From contig LS997563.1 in the NCBI GenBank assembly GCA_000469685.2, positions 18,834,257 to 18,898,256 of the forward strand: a stretch of 64,000 bases of DNA, given 5' to 3'. A program made the translations under genes and the position numbers. How positions within the stretch are numbered: position 1 is the first letter of the stretch; every line of letters begins with the position of its first letter. Below the pieces are notes generated by a model. It had not been told where the DNA came from and made no database searches. It saw nothing but the letters and a program-made list of their open reading frames with translations. The DNA comes from Haemonchus contortus. Lineage: Eukaryota > Nematoda > Chromadorea > Rhabditida > Trichostrongylidae. Shown here piece after piece: positions 36,401-49,000 of this stretch.

Positions 36401-36471
36401 ACCAATGTGCTGGCCGACTGGCCCTCCTCCCTTCATTTCCTATCTGTTTTTTCTTCTAAAGAGAATTCTGT
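33463..36471. other. Gene-poor stretch with repeat fragments
   Basis: The first part is probably hda-2 3' UTR. At about 34010-34130 a CAGCTGATACAGGTGATG block resembles the 3' tail of the RTE LINE at 12040-12110. At about 34320-34450 there is a 3' SINE fragment. A short TACCGTAACTACCGTAG-type simple repeat lies at about 35490-35535. No convincing exon was found, including the 161-codon minus-strand frame at 33516-34001. Confidence 0.4.
34320..34450 (+). repeat. SINE 3' fragment
   Basis: Contains CGCCACTACGATTCTGG, GAAGTCGAATGCG and GGCGCATTCCCCAGGCGG, which match the 3' part of the SINE at 1975-2275. The tRNA-like head is absent. Confidence 0.6.
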
Positions 36472-36691
36472 TCATATAACGGTTTCATGGACGTTATTGA
36501 CCTTGAAGACCCGTATTGATTGGCTTTCTTCGTATTGATCGGAACGATTTGTTTTCGAAAAGGGCTCGTGTCCTCGTGACTGCTGCGGTAGGAATTCGTA
36601 CTTCATACGTTGTTCGTCCTGATCTGGCCTACTTGGGGCCGTTTTGACCTGGCGAACATGAATTATATTCAGTACTTTCATAAATTCCTTT
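36472..36691 (-). other. Candidate C-terminal exon, receptor-like cytoplasmic tail
   Basis: Minus-strand frame of 73 codons after a GATCAG acceptor, ending in TGA. It begins KEFMKVLNIIHVRQVKTAP and continues hydrophilic to NNVHETVI. If the preceding exon ends in a split arginine codon, the junction reads FR-KEFMKVL, like helix 8 after TM7 of class A peptide receptors. No TM3-TM7 exons were found upstream, so this could be a remnant or a chance frame. Confidence 0.3.
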
Positions 36692-37770
36692 CTGATCAAA
36701 ATTTAATCTGTAAAAACAAGTCGGTGATCATTTCTTGAATTATATTCTACCATCTATGGTTCCTTATTCAATTCAAACTGGCCGGTTCGATAGGTTATCG
36801 CTCGGAAAGTTCGGCACTATCACCTCATCGAATCATTTGTTTGTTTTTTCTTTAACTTGCGGATTAAGAAGCTCCGCAAAGCAGTCCGCGGAGAAGTTCT
36901 TTCGGCACGATAATAGACTTCAAGTTTAACTTCAAATTCTCTCTGAAGTTGAAAACGTTAACGGAATTCCCACTCTCCTAAAATAATCCCTGTGTGTGCC
37001 CCTGTGCTTTTTCGTCGACTGACCTATCTATCATGATTATACCTAATGTTCAAACTGTAGGGTTCTAAATATCAAAAGATTTCAAGAAACTTAGAATGAG
37101 AACTGCTTTAAGGTGTGACTTCGATCACGAACGTGTTTACAAAGTTCTTCTATCACTTCGTTGTCGTGGTTTCAATTCGCGTTTTTCTGACTTTAAAATT
37201 AATTGACTGTGCAGAGTTGATCTCAATGAAGGGCAAGTAATACCGTAATGGCGAGTAATATCGGTGTAACCCTGTTTCAAGTAAAAAAAACTATATCGCA
37301 ACGCAACTGCCAAGTAAAAATCGATCGCCGTTTATAATCTGATCAATCGTAAGATATAATCATCGGGGCCATATCATGGCGGTGGTTTTACCTTGCGTCA
37401 CCTGTCAAACTCTATTTTCCCGAAGATAAACCGACATGCGACATTTCTCAACCGTAGAGCTAGTGCGATCGATACGGCTCGAAGGAACTGAGTGGGATCA
37501 GCAATGAAGGAACATGCGTGCTTTATAGTTTTTTGTTTTGCTAAAGTACTTATCCCCTCAACCCGTCACTGTTTTTCTGATCGATCGACCCATGTACCAA
37601 TTACTTTCTGAAAATTTTTAGCTGAAGAGAACTTCCAAGTTTACCAGTTGAGTTTTCTCTGACGTCAGTAATTGTTTTCGTTTGAGTAAGCATGGATTAA
37701 CAGACGAGAACTTACACTGATAAGCGCGCTTTGAGAAACCCATTATTTTGTACCAACCGAGCTGACTTAC

Positions 37771-37866
37771 ATTTTTTTGAAATGCAATCACCTCATAAAA
37801 ATCGATCAGCATCGACATAAGGAATACATTTGTTGCCAAAATTTCATATGCCACTTGCACAGCTTT
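37771..37866 (-). other. Candidate exon with one hydrophobic segment
   Basis: A 96 base minus-strand frame bounded by a strong acceptor (ACATTTTAG) and donor (AATGTAAGT), open in phase 0. It reads AYEILATNVFLMSMLIDFY, which resembles TM2 of a serpentine receptor. It lies 1.1 kb upstream of the tail-like exon at 36472-36691 on the same strand, too close to hold all the missing helices unless the gene is broken. Confidence 0.3.
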
Positions 37867-37869
37867 CTA

Positions 37870-40083
37870 AAATGTGCCCTTATCAACTACCAAATTTGCC
37901 GTTATTTTTAAAATCTGCAAATCGAAAGTGTAGTCGTGAAAACACTAATTTCTAGACCTTTCGAATTCCTCATGTAACTATTTCTGATTTATGTTTCATT
38001 TTTTCACCGCTACTTGTGAAGTGGATAAAACACTTATCCCAAAAAATCGGATATTTTTCTCGAAAAATATACTAACATGCCAAAATGGCGGAATCACTCG
38101 AGAGAGGGAATGTGCGAGGAATTCGCCTACGGAGTTGACTCGTGACCAGTTAAGTGCCTACATTTGATGTAGCGGACATTCTTATTGATTTGCACTAATA
38201 TTGATAAGAAGTTTGGTGTGGGAAAACTTACCGTGGAGCCAGTTTGAACGATACCCAGACACTGGAATCTACTGGTATAGGCACTCCTCTCCCTTTGCTT
38301 TATCCCCAGAGTCTTACTGAACATTCTTTGTTCGCTTTAAGTTGACCTGGCCAAAGTAGGGTACTACCCATCTCCCAGCCACATTCTCTCTGTGTACAGC
38401 ACTCAGAGATTAGCGATCGACTCAGAATTCGTACAGACCTATGTACATAGCACTCTAACGCACTCACCGGATTCAACGTTGTGTGGTTTATTTTGAGTTC
38501 CTAGTACTAGCCCCTACAACGCCCAGAGGAATATGACCCTTTTCACTCCTTATATCCCAGTAGTTATAGAGTAAGAGGTATGAACATTATTGGAGCGCTT
38601 TCTTTGCTTTCAAGCCCATCCTATTCCCGTTTAAGCATGCATCATTTATATGCATGCTTTTTAGCTCACTTCTTTCCCAATATTTGCCGATAGTCACCTC
38701 CCCGTCTTGTACTATGGTTTTGGGTGAAGGTTTGATTACCTCTCTCTCCCTTTCTGGGTTACAAAAGAGTCTTTATGGAGCATCAGTAAAGTACCGCTTC
38801 TGAGTCTTCTCGGGATCTTTGTTTGTGAAACAGTGTAATAGTAAGAAATCTGGGCATTCGAAACTTCTCAGCGGCAATTCTGAAAATGCCGATCGAGAAA
38901 AAGTAGGAGCTATCTTAGACTTTGAACATGCTCAGTAAAAATTTCGGAATTGATTTAGACCTTTAAACCTCACTAGAAATCTTTTTAAAGTAATGTATGA
39001 GAGTATGAGGTTGCGACGGGTAAACGATCATTAATCATGTAGAAACGACATCAAATTATAATGCATACACAAACAAATGCTGATCAATACTACATAATGA
39101 AGCACGTAAAAGTACAATCATAAGCATGAAGTGTCAGATAGGAGCAGATGAAGTGGCATGATGTGGAATGGGGCAAGCTTATCAGATTTCAAATTGACGA
39201 AGTATTGAATTCACTAGTGAAATAAGCGCTAGGTTCTCAATCCGCTTGTTCACCCCACGCATTACATGAATACTTTGCCCACAGGAAACCTAACACCGCT
39301 ACTTATCTGGTGTACATTGTATAACGATTATTGACCGGATATTTCTAGCCTTCTCAGTCCTCTTTACCCCATCTGCATTACTCCGACGCATTTCTCTAAA
39401 GCGTCCCACGATCAACACACCATTACAGCAATACATTACCAAAAATAACCTAATTTCATTTGAGTAGTTGCGAAGTTACCTCTTGCGGAAATTCGCGTCG
39501 AAATCATGTAAACAAACAAACGTTGCGGTAAGTCGGAGGGTGGCTCCGTAGCTCGAATGCTATTTCAGAGAGAGTGAAAGACTTCGAGTGTAAACCGTCC
39601 TCATTGCATTTGGATGTGTAGATCTATAATATCCGAATCGTTAACGGTTGGAATCATTCCACGTAATTGAGAAAAATCATTGCTCGGTTGTGTATCAACT
39701 GATAATGGATAGGAAGTGATGCTTCATTGGCAGTTGCTTCAGCTTATCAAACGGACGACAGTTGGTACGCACTGGTTGAGATTGCCGTTCAATAGCTGTA
39801 TCTTACAAATTGATGTGCCATAAATAAATATAAATGGTATTGTTTATTTGACGTTCTTTCTTGATTACTACGGCTTTTCTCTCTGTCTTTTTCGTTTTCC
39901 TCCGTTGATCGAGACACCATTGCTTCTGATGTCGCACGTGCTTCTTTTCTTAATTTTTTCAATTTCGAATAAAAGTCGCTTCCTTTATTCGAATGCGCAG
40001 ATGAAGCACTTATTCCAGGTTATGCGTTACTGATCGAGTTCGCCCGTTTATAATTCCTGCCTTTACGGTGAACAGTCGTAACC
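37870..40083. other. Intergenic, upstream of the FHA/PHD gene
   Basis: AT-rich sequence without recognisable exon, RNA gene or paired termini. A promoter for the gene starting at 40084 is expected at its right end but no specific element can be named. Confidence 0.35.
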
Positions 40084-43000
40084 ATGCCCCCAGGACCTTC
40101 AAATGTCAATCAGAATCTCTTCCACTTACGGCGGATACCTCCTAATAAGTGCCGCTCTGATCCATCGCGTGGTGTTGAAGCTACGCTAATCTTGTAAGTG
40201 TTCATTTCCCACTGACTTTAGTAGGGTCTTTTTTGTTGCAGCCATGTATTATTTTATATTGCCGACCCTTGATTAAGACATGATGCTTGATCCGATAATT
40301 TTTTCTTATTTTTGGCGTTATTTACGAAACAGTTCGGATCTTCGGTGAAATATTTTCATTCAAAATGTTTTCGCAAAGCAGACAGCCATTTCTGATCATT
40401 CTGTGGATCAGATAACCTACTGTGTCATAGTGCTCTCCTGTCGTTAGTCTACGAGCAAAACTCGCATTGAAATACGAACCGGCCAAATGCATTCCCCACA
40501 CCAGCGCTGTATCGTGTTGCATGTAAGCCTGACGAGTAGAACTCAATACTTGTGATGGCAAGCAAACTTGACGCTTGTTAGATATCGTGTTTTAGAACTG
40601 GGTATGTTCTGAGAACGAAATCTCTCACCAATGCTTATGGAGAATACACCGCGACGTAATGCACTCAATGCAGCCGTAACAGTATTAAAAAATATAAAAA
40701 ATGAAAAAAAACACTATCGGAAACAATCCTAAATATAAAAATACGGGATGTCTTGACAGAAGTAGAGCACCATTACGATTGAAAGCTAGTGGTGAAACAG
40801 CTGGAAGTATTGAATACAGGACGGACTCACAAACAAAAAAAATTTGTTAGGTAAATTTGTAAAAGTGAGGTCTAAGTCAGAAATTGCTATTGCTTGGGAA
40901 TTCTCCCATGGCTCATCTTCCCTAAGACTGTAGGGAGTGAAGTGAGAGGGAGGGACGGACGTGACAGACTTCGTTCAGGAGGAACTGTTCTGTAAACGCT
41001 CGCCCTCCTGCACGCGAACCTTCTTTGACGCTTCAAAAACGAAGTTAACATGATGAAACGGGACGCAACGGGACTCGCCTTGTATATTTCACCATTGAAC
41101 ATGTCATCGTTGGTAAGCAAGGGGAACCCCAACACAACTTTGTTGCGAGTTTACAAGGGAATTTCCAGATTGAGGGTCTGGGGAAGCGTATCTGCCTAGG
41201 TCAGCTTTTCGCAGAAACCCTGACTGAATAATTGATGTAAAGGCAAGTTGCACACTACCTCACAAGCACGGTCACAGGTTTAAATCCCGGATCGATATTC
41301 GCCTAGGACACAAGCGGGTCCGGGAACTTCTCCCCTAACACGGCGTCGCACACGCCGCACCCGCCGCCTATCGCAGGATTGCGATGGAAGATTGGAGCGC
41401 GCAATTTGTGAGGTGGGGAGTCCTTTAAACATTTGAATTGGCCGGCCGCTCTCTTCAGTTCCAATGCGATTCTGATCGTCGTTTATATAGGAGGAGTCAT
41501 TTGAATTAATCAAGACTAATAATCATGAAAACTAAAAAGAAACAGAAGAAAAAACGATAAAATCCAATGAAAAAGCAAGCCAGTCAAGGAAAAATTCCGC
41601 GTCCTATCGATTGGCGGGAGTACGGTAATTGCAGTGACGTTTGCCGCATGCCGCAAGGGAGAATGCCGCGATAGGGGAGAAGTTCCGTTACCCGGTCACA
41701 AGCCTTCCCTCCCCCCGGGCTCGGTTAATTGGTACTAGACTCGTCTGGGAGGATAAAAGCACTGACTTGTACATTGGCTGGCCCCGCACATCACATTGTA
41801 TAGGCCATATACGCACTCAACACGTCACTACGATTCTGAATGGAAGTCGAATGCGTGGGTCATCCCTCAGACGGGATTTATTAACGCCACAACGCCTTTT
41901 TTGGTCATTTCGGATAAATATAGCCGTAGTGATCCAGTAAAAAGTGCGGAACTGCAATGAAGTCACTGACCCTGTCCGATCGTACTACCCGTCTTACGTG
42001 ATTGCTTCTTGACCTTTACTTATCAATGAAGAATGAACTCGGCTGAATCATTCTCCGATGAAAACGTGTTTCATAACGAAGTATGCTGAACTAGTTCAGA
42101 TTCAGCGCCGGGAAAGGAGGGGTAGCTGATGAATGGTTGACGTGTAGCACGGAATGAATCGACGAATGTTTAGGGATCGGGATCAGATCCCTAGACAGCC
42201 CATAACGTTTTCGATGAGCAGATAGTTAAGGTGACGACGTAGCATTGTTGGCACTGGCAAACGCCTTTGCGAGGACGCATGTGCTACATGTTTGAAGTGA
42301 TGTAGTCTTACAGCAAATCATTAAAAACGATTCTAAGCCAGTAGGACAAGGATTTTGCCCTTCGTGGCGTGAGGAGGAGTGGGCGTTGGCTGGGCGAGAT
42401 GTTGACCTCCTGCACAATGTTGGAATTGAGCGGTAGCTCACAACATAGGCGAGAGACCGCGGACAGGGGCCAAAAAACGTGTGACCCCTGACATTAGCAG
42501 TTAACATAAGGAAAGAACAAAAAGCATTTTTATGAGAAAGCAAAGTCATCGTCAACAAAAAATACTGTAGTTGATGAAAAACCTGTTATTTGTAATATCT
42601 ATTAGTATTCTAACGAGAATCAGGTGATTCGAAATTATCCAGCGCAGCTATAGTCATCGACGTGCGGGATATCGACACCTACGCCGGCGTCAGTACTGTG
42701 AACGCAACCGAAAAGAAATCAAAAAGCACTTTGTGAGAGACGTAAACTCGCAGATAAGAATGATGAAAAAGCTGTGAATTACAGCCACCAAAAATTCAGA
42801 GATTGATCAAATATTCATGGCAAAATCCTGAACCTACCCTAACCTAATAAAGACGAGAATGTGGATCACCTTCGTCATGCTTCACAGTCATCCGGTTGTG
42901 AGTGGCTGCTCTCATACTCCGACGTGCGCGCTGGCACGCAGATGGAAACGGACGTACATTCGGGAAGCGGCGTGCGAGCGGTTATGCGACGGCGGCCCTA

Positions 43001-46000
43001 TCCAAGCGTGTGACAGCATCGGGTACCGATTGATACCGCAAATCGAGGATGGCTGCTGTCACACGCTTGGACAGGCCCGCCGTCTAGCCGCTCGCACGCC
43101 GATTCCTAAATGTACGGGCGTCTCCAACTACGAGCCGGCGCTCAAGTCGAAGTATGAAAGCAGCCAATACGTTTTCGATGCGTCGTGTACAGGATAGGAT
43201 ATAAATGGAACAAGCTTTTTCCATGGAATGGAACATGTTGTTTATGAAGTTCTGCAGACACTGCGTTTTATTTCACCATCGCGCGATTATCGATTTTAAC
43301 GCGCTGGCAGCCAACGCAATGCATAATCATATGAGCCTACTTTTGCATACCATTGATTCGCACCTCCAAAACGCATCAGAAAATCGACGTGAAGGATGGC
43401 CATAGCTCTAGGCCCAAACCCTGCGGATCCGTCTGCACCATGCGTCATGAATTGCACGATTTCTCAAAATGTTCTGCATTTCTGGCAGTCAATATCTTCA
43501 GCGCATCTGATACTTTTCTCTCTTTTAGGTAATTGTCTTAAGTGTACCATTCAAGAGCGTAACAAACTTTTGCTTCAGCTTTTTCGACGTATACGTTTTT
43601 GATCCTTTTTTGCGAGTTTTCCTATTCTTTAGCGCTACGCAAAACATCGTTGGATCGTGTAGTGGGCAGAGTGTTGTCCGTTCGACTTCCTTATAAGAAA
43701 ACTGATTGTGTTTCTGCAACTCCTAGCTCTTTCTCACTTTACTCAGTCATTTAAAGTTATGTTGCCGGTTCTAATCCAACTTGATCAAGTTTTATTAGCG
43801 ACATTGTTGTTTCGGATACGTTAATGCAAATTGCTTGTTTACGAGTAAGAAATTAACGACATTTGTTGATGCATTTCAAACGAGAGTGTAACCAGTTACA
43901 TTCTTTTGTTCGATGGGCTCGAATAGCGATGTGGGTGAAAATGTAGTTGGAAGGGGAACAGGCTTCCCATCGTCTCTGATATTAAGCACTGGATCGCAGA
44001 GAAGAAAGAGTAGCTGACCTCGCGAACCTGTAAAGGCGCTTATAAACTTTCTTTGACCACTGGAAGTAGCTTTTGCCCAAGCCTAGGGGGGAGGAGGAGG
44101 AGCACCGCGCTGGGTGGGTGCGTGCTATCTCAGCAGGAATAGCATGCTAGCTCGCTACCGCTTACACTCTCGAAAAGAAAAAAATTAATGGTGAACAGAG
44201 TGTTCAATTCTTTCTCCATCCCACCTTTCGTGCGAGGTAATCATCTCGCCCACCTCGGTGTTCCCCTCCTCAAGCTTACACTAACCAAAAACTGTATTCT
44301 TCTTGCTAAAAAACTTTTTCTAGCGCCATTGCAGGCCCCCAGGCCGACTATCCTCCTTCTCTGCGCTCTAGCGCTAAGAAGTGGGGGTGGGCCTCCCTGT
44401 TCCATCTAAACTACATTTGCACTGCGTTATGTTTGTAGGTGTTGCACTTCTTGATTGGAGCCCAAGCTTCTTCAACTGAACTTATGCGATAGATGCTTAG
44501 ATATTACCACCCATTCCAGGCGATAGCGAATTTTGCTGAAGTGTTGTTTTTCAGACTTGATACTCATACGAAGTTTGGAAGGAATCCCGAAAAATGCGAC
44601 GTCGTGTTGACTTCGTCCGTTTTCAGGTATGGCTTCTGCTGTATGCCTCATTTTGTAGTGTTTTTAGTCAGTCAACATTCTCATATTCCCTATTCCTCGT
44701 TCCCTTCAGTAAACACATTAAGCTAAACATATGTTTTGCAGTCAGCAGCTTTGTTGCAAAATCTTTGAACCCTCATCCATGACAATGTTTCGCAACCTGC
44801 AGTTTTGCTGTTATTTAACTGATTAGTTACAAGTTACCATCCTGTTATACTTGTGCCCATTAAGAGAAACAGTCATTTAGCATGACAGAAGTAGATTGAA
44901 TAGGTTGGCGAATCTACTCGCTTCTCTTTTGCTTGGCAGACCTTACAAGTTTTCCTTGGGAGATTGGTTGCTCTGGCATGACCCAATCAATGAGTCATCA
45001 GTAGGTGATTTTACAATAAGTTTAAGCACTGTGAAAAACTCTGCTGGAATTTCTAGTCTAATCACCTTCTGACAAGTTTCTGTTCCTTCTATGTTCTGGG
45101 CTGCTATTTTGAGCTTAACAAAGCTGTACTCATTGCCCATTTCAAGATGAACTATCGAAATCGGTCCGAGTACGATTACAGTAGCTTTAAGATGTGTCTT
45201 TAACAGTAATTCTTTGTTGTAATGCCTACCACGCGAACAATCGTCCAAAACCCCACTTTAGTCCACTATAATCCGCTGCTCTTGTTGATTTTTACAACAG
45301 GCTATTTTTTCACTTTTTCATGAGCAGTTGTCGACTGACGAAGAATCTGGCAGTCTGTTTGATCTGATGATATCTTGACGCTGTAAAGTCTTCTTTTGCT
45401 GGAGCAACACTTAGAGGGGGTCATGAATAGAGTTCTCCGCTGATACTCTATCATTTCATTCCATTATCTCCATCTTTCTACTTGGCAGTTAACTCAGTGT
45501 TTTAATGTTCAGTTAGATTGTTCCATTGATCACGGGCTAATGCTTGCAACTTCAGCGATGTGTGCTTAGTGTGCATAATAAGCACGTTGGCAAACGCACA
45601 CATAAATAACTAAATAAATAAATAATACAAGGATGAGAAGGGGGCCCTGATTTGAGAAATCCCTCTGAAACTCTATTAACAACGACGCATTCCGTGGCAC
45701 TGTTTCATTTATTTCCATTGCAGCTCATCGAATATGATCTCCAGAGATCACGCAGATATCATTGGTGTGAAAGGAGCAAGCGGTCGTATTGAAAAATATC
45801 ACATCAATGATCGTTCACTCAATGGAACATATATCAACGATCAAAGGGTAGGCAGATTTTTTGATCCCTCTTTCTTTCTCACGGTTAATTTACTTTAATG
45901 TTGATGCTTATTCTCTCTTCGCTGTGAAAAAGTCGAAAAAGGAATATCTCATTAGATGTCTAATGGTGCTTTTATTGACATCCCTTACGTGCATTTTCTC

Positions 46001-49000
46001 TCTGAAAAAAAATCTAAATCATAGCAATGTCTTTATTTCTTTATAGAATTTTTATGATCCGATCGTTTCTTTACATTGTTATAAAATTAGTTCCGTTTTT
46101 CGGAATAAGGAAGAGAACAGTCTTATTAAAGAGGAACTGCGGAAAAAGCCAACGTAGAAGAGATAATTGTTGTTTGTGGTAGATAGCTTTACGCGTCACT
46201 TAAGGCCTACGCATCGTTCCAGATTATCGTTTGCAACAGCAGATTTCCATTTGTTGTAATCTCTAAACAAAGTATAGAACAAGAGTTTAATATACATTCT
46301 GCTGAACATGATTGTTTCGTTTTTTTGTCATTGGGATTTATTAACGAGGGTTTGGAACAATTGGAGAGAACGATTTGGCGCTTCGGATTACCCCACCAGC
46401 TACAGCGTGGGGAAAGTGAGCTTTGATCTAAACGCATAAAATTAACTATCCTTACGAGGCAGCAGCTCTTCGCGAAGTTCACGACCATATATTTTTTGTA
46501 TATGAACACATCCACCTTTTGCCTTACTGTTAAGTCAGCGCCATCGCCAATAGATGAAGAAGCTCGAGTACTTTCCAATTTCGCTTCACTTACTGCTTCC
46601 GCGACGGGAAGGGCCACGGGATGTCCCTTACAAGAATGTCCTGGGGTAGAGTGTGCCGTTCCGTTTGTCTAAAGACAACCTCTATGCTCGCTCCTAAAGA
46701 GCAGATTTTTTTTTGAAACGTTGTTATTGCATACGTGCTTTTTCTTACTTTACCCTGAAAATACCCCTGCTATTAAATTGTGCTTGGCCGGCACGCCATC
46801 TATCGTCTCATTGTTGACGTTGGGGCGAGTTGAGGATACTTTGTCGACGGGTTATGTAGAAACCCGGTTACCTGCCCAATCGCCATCGTGTTCTCTCAGC
46901 TTTCCGAATAATTTGGTGACCTGTCATGACTTAATCGCATGATGTCTTCTATGACGATTTCGGAACCTAGCAGATGGACGTGCTGCGGAATTGTAGTGTT
47001 TTATATACGGTTTTCAGCAATCCAGCATTTGTATTTTCTGTTTGTCTTTGAAACGAGTACAAATTAGCGCTTTGAAGCATACCATAACTATATATTAGCT
47101 TTTTGCTACCATGACTACGGTCTCAGTATGTTTTCTATTTGAGCAGTAATTGCTTTGCAGCTTGGAATTACGTTTTTTCCGTTCCAGGTGAACAGCACCA
47201 TGCAAATCATGGAAGGCGATGTAATAAAGTTTGGTCATATGAATGGCGCTGCGGTTCGACCAGGGCAAACTGCTCCTCAAGTAAGGCTTCAATTCAGTTA
47301 TTTTAATTTGGGTGGTATACGATACTGGAATTTTCTTTCGATTATGCCAATCGCTATCTCTGCGTGCCCGTTTCTCCGTTTGTCGTTTGTTTATCCATCC
47401 ATAAGTAATTATAACTTAGTAATTATACCTTGACGACTTTGTGAGCCATAGTATGTGGTTTGTGTTTATAGAATCTTTTTCACTCATATAAAATCCTTTA
47501 TCCACATACTTTATCCTTATCGGGCTCCGATGGAGGGAATGAAGTTGGAGCCCGTGGATTTTTACTCTGTAATGAACTGTGTAATGTAGGTTATCTTGGA
47601 GAGAAAAAATGAAGTGATTGCTGGATAGCGGTATTGAATGCTGTGTCTCCTATATCACGTTTATTCAAAACCAGAACCTCTGTTAAAATCAGTTAATGCC
47701 CAATCTCTTTGAATATGAGCTCTCAAAACTCCTTCCCGGATAATTACTCATCATCTTTTTTCTGTCGATTTCGATTTCTCTGCCGAGAAATAGTTAAATG
47801 TTCGCAAATCCGAATCGTACCACAAGCAAACACCAGTATCTGTTGCAATTTTCTAGATCGTTATAGTACCTAGCGTTTTTGAAGTATAAACAAAGGTACA
47901 AAGTATCTTGAAAAGTTGTTCAAAACTAGATTTTTGTTAGGTGTAAAAGCCCAAAAAAGTAAAATCGCGCATTGTCGTGATTCTCTCTATCTGTCATGAG
48001 TATCTTTAAATTTTTCGCAACCCTCTTCTAGTGGGTTTTCAGTTTTGGGACACTTGCTCTTCGTGTTTTTCTTCTTCTTCCATTTCGTTTTAATGATTTC
48101 GAGTAAACAGAGAAGGCTTTAATAGTATATAACAGTGCTTGCAAAGATTTGTTGTGATGTTGAGTCATGCACGTTTATACTTCGCATTCGGTAGGAGTTA
48201 TGGCATTCATTAATCGTTTTGTCGCTATGTCAAGAAGTATTTCTGTCAGATTTTCTCGTTATGTGAGTATAACCGGCTATTCATCACTACATGTCAAAAC
48301 AAGTTGCGATTTCGTTCCTACTCCCAGAGTGTTCCAGAAGGGGCATTGATGCTAATCTGGTTACCCAACGCTATACAAAAGACCCATTAGTAACATTCAC
48401 AGATGCTACTCATAGTGTTAACAGGGCGCTTCGGGATGAGCAAGTTCTGAGGATTAGCCTATTGAGGAGTGGGAAGTTAGCCATTTTTAGAGGACCGGAT
48501 CGGTGATGAACGGAATTCCAAAGATGAAGTGAACATTCATGCGTTTAACGAAAACATGCATGTTAAAACTTGAAATAACTTGATTTTTCAAAAAGTATGA
48601 ACCCCCATCGTATGGCCCTTATTCGTCGCACTCTTTTCGTTTTTGTTAGTAGTAGGTAGTCGGATACTCGGGTTGGTGAAATCCCTTGATTAATGCTTAT
48701 AGATGCAATTCTGAGCCATTGCTAAAGAATGTGGTTTTTGTGTTGGGAAATGACTTAACTTCATGAAATTCTTTCACTTACCACTAGTATTTTTGCCTTG
48801 GGGCAGAATTGATCATATAGCCCACAGTTTCACGGCTTTTTTACTAATTGTTTGATTTTGATAATTTTTTCTTCGTATTTTTACTGCGTCTCTATATATT
48901 ATTGTAATATACATACTGTTGCTTCAAAGGGCATAGTTTTTGTGAGGTCTGCCATTTTGTATTGGACCAATAGTTCTGGTGTGTTTAGATGGTTTGCACC

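Noticed and set aside
44493..44554. Alternative ATG start for the FHA protein just upstream of 44555
   Set aside because: The frame is open, but the sequence is a polypyrimidine-type intron end (TTGTTTTTCAG) and it would lack the first FHA strand supplied by 40084-40193.
46207..46617. 136-codon minus-strand frame within an FHA/PHD intron
   Set aside because: No domain, no splice context and irregular composition; probably a chance frame.
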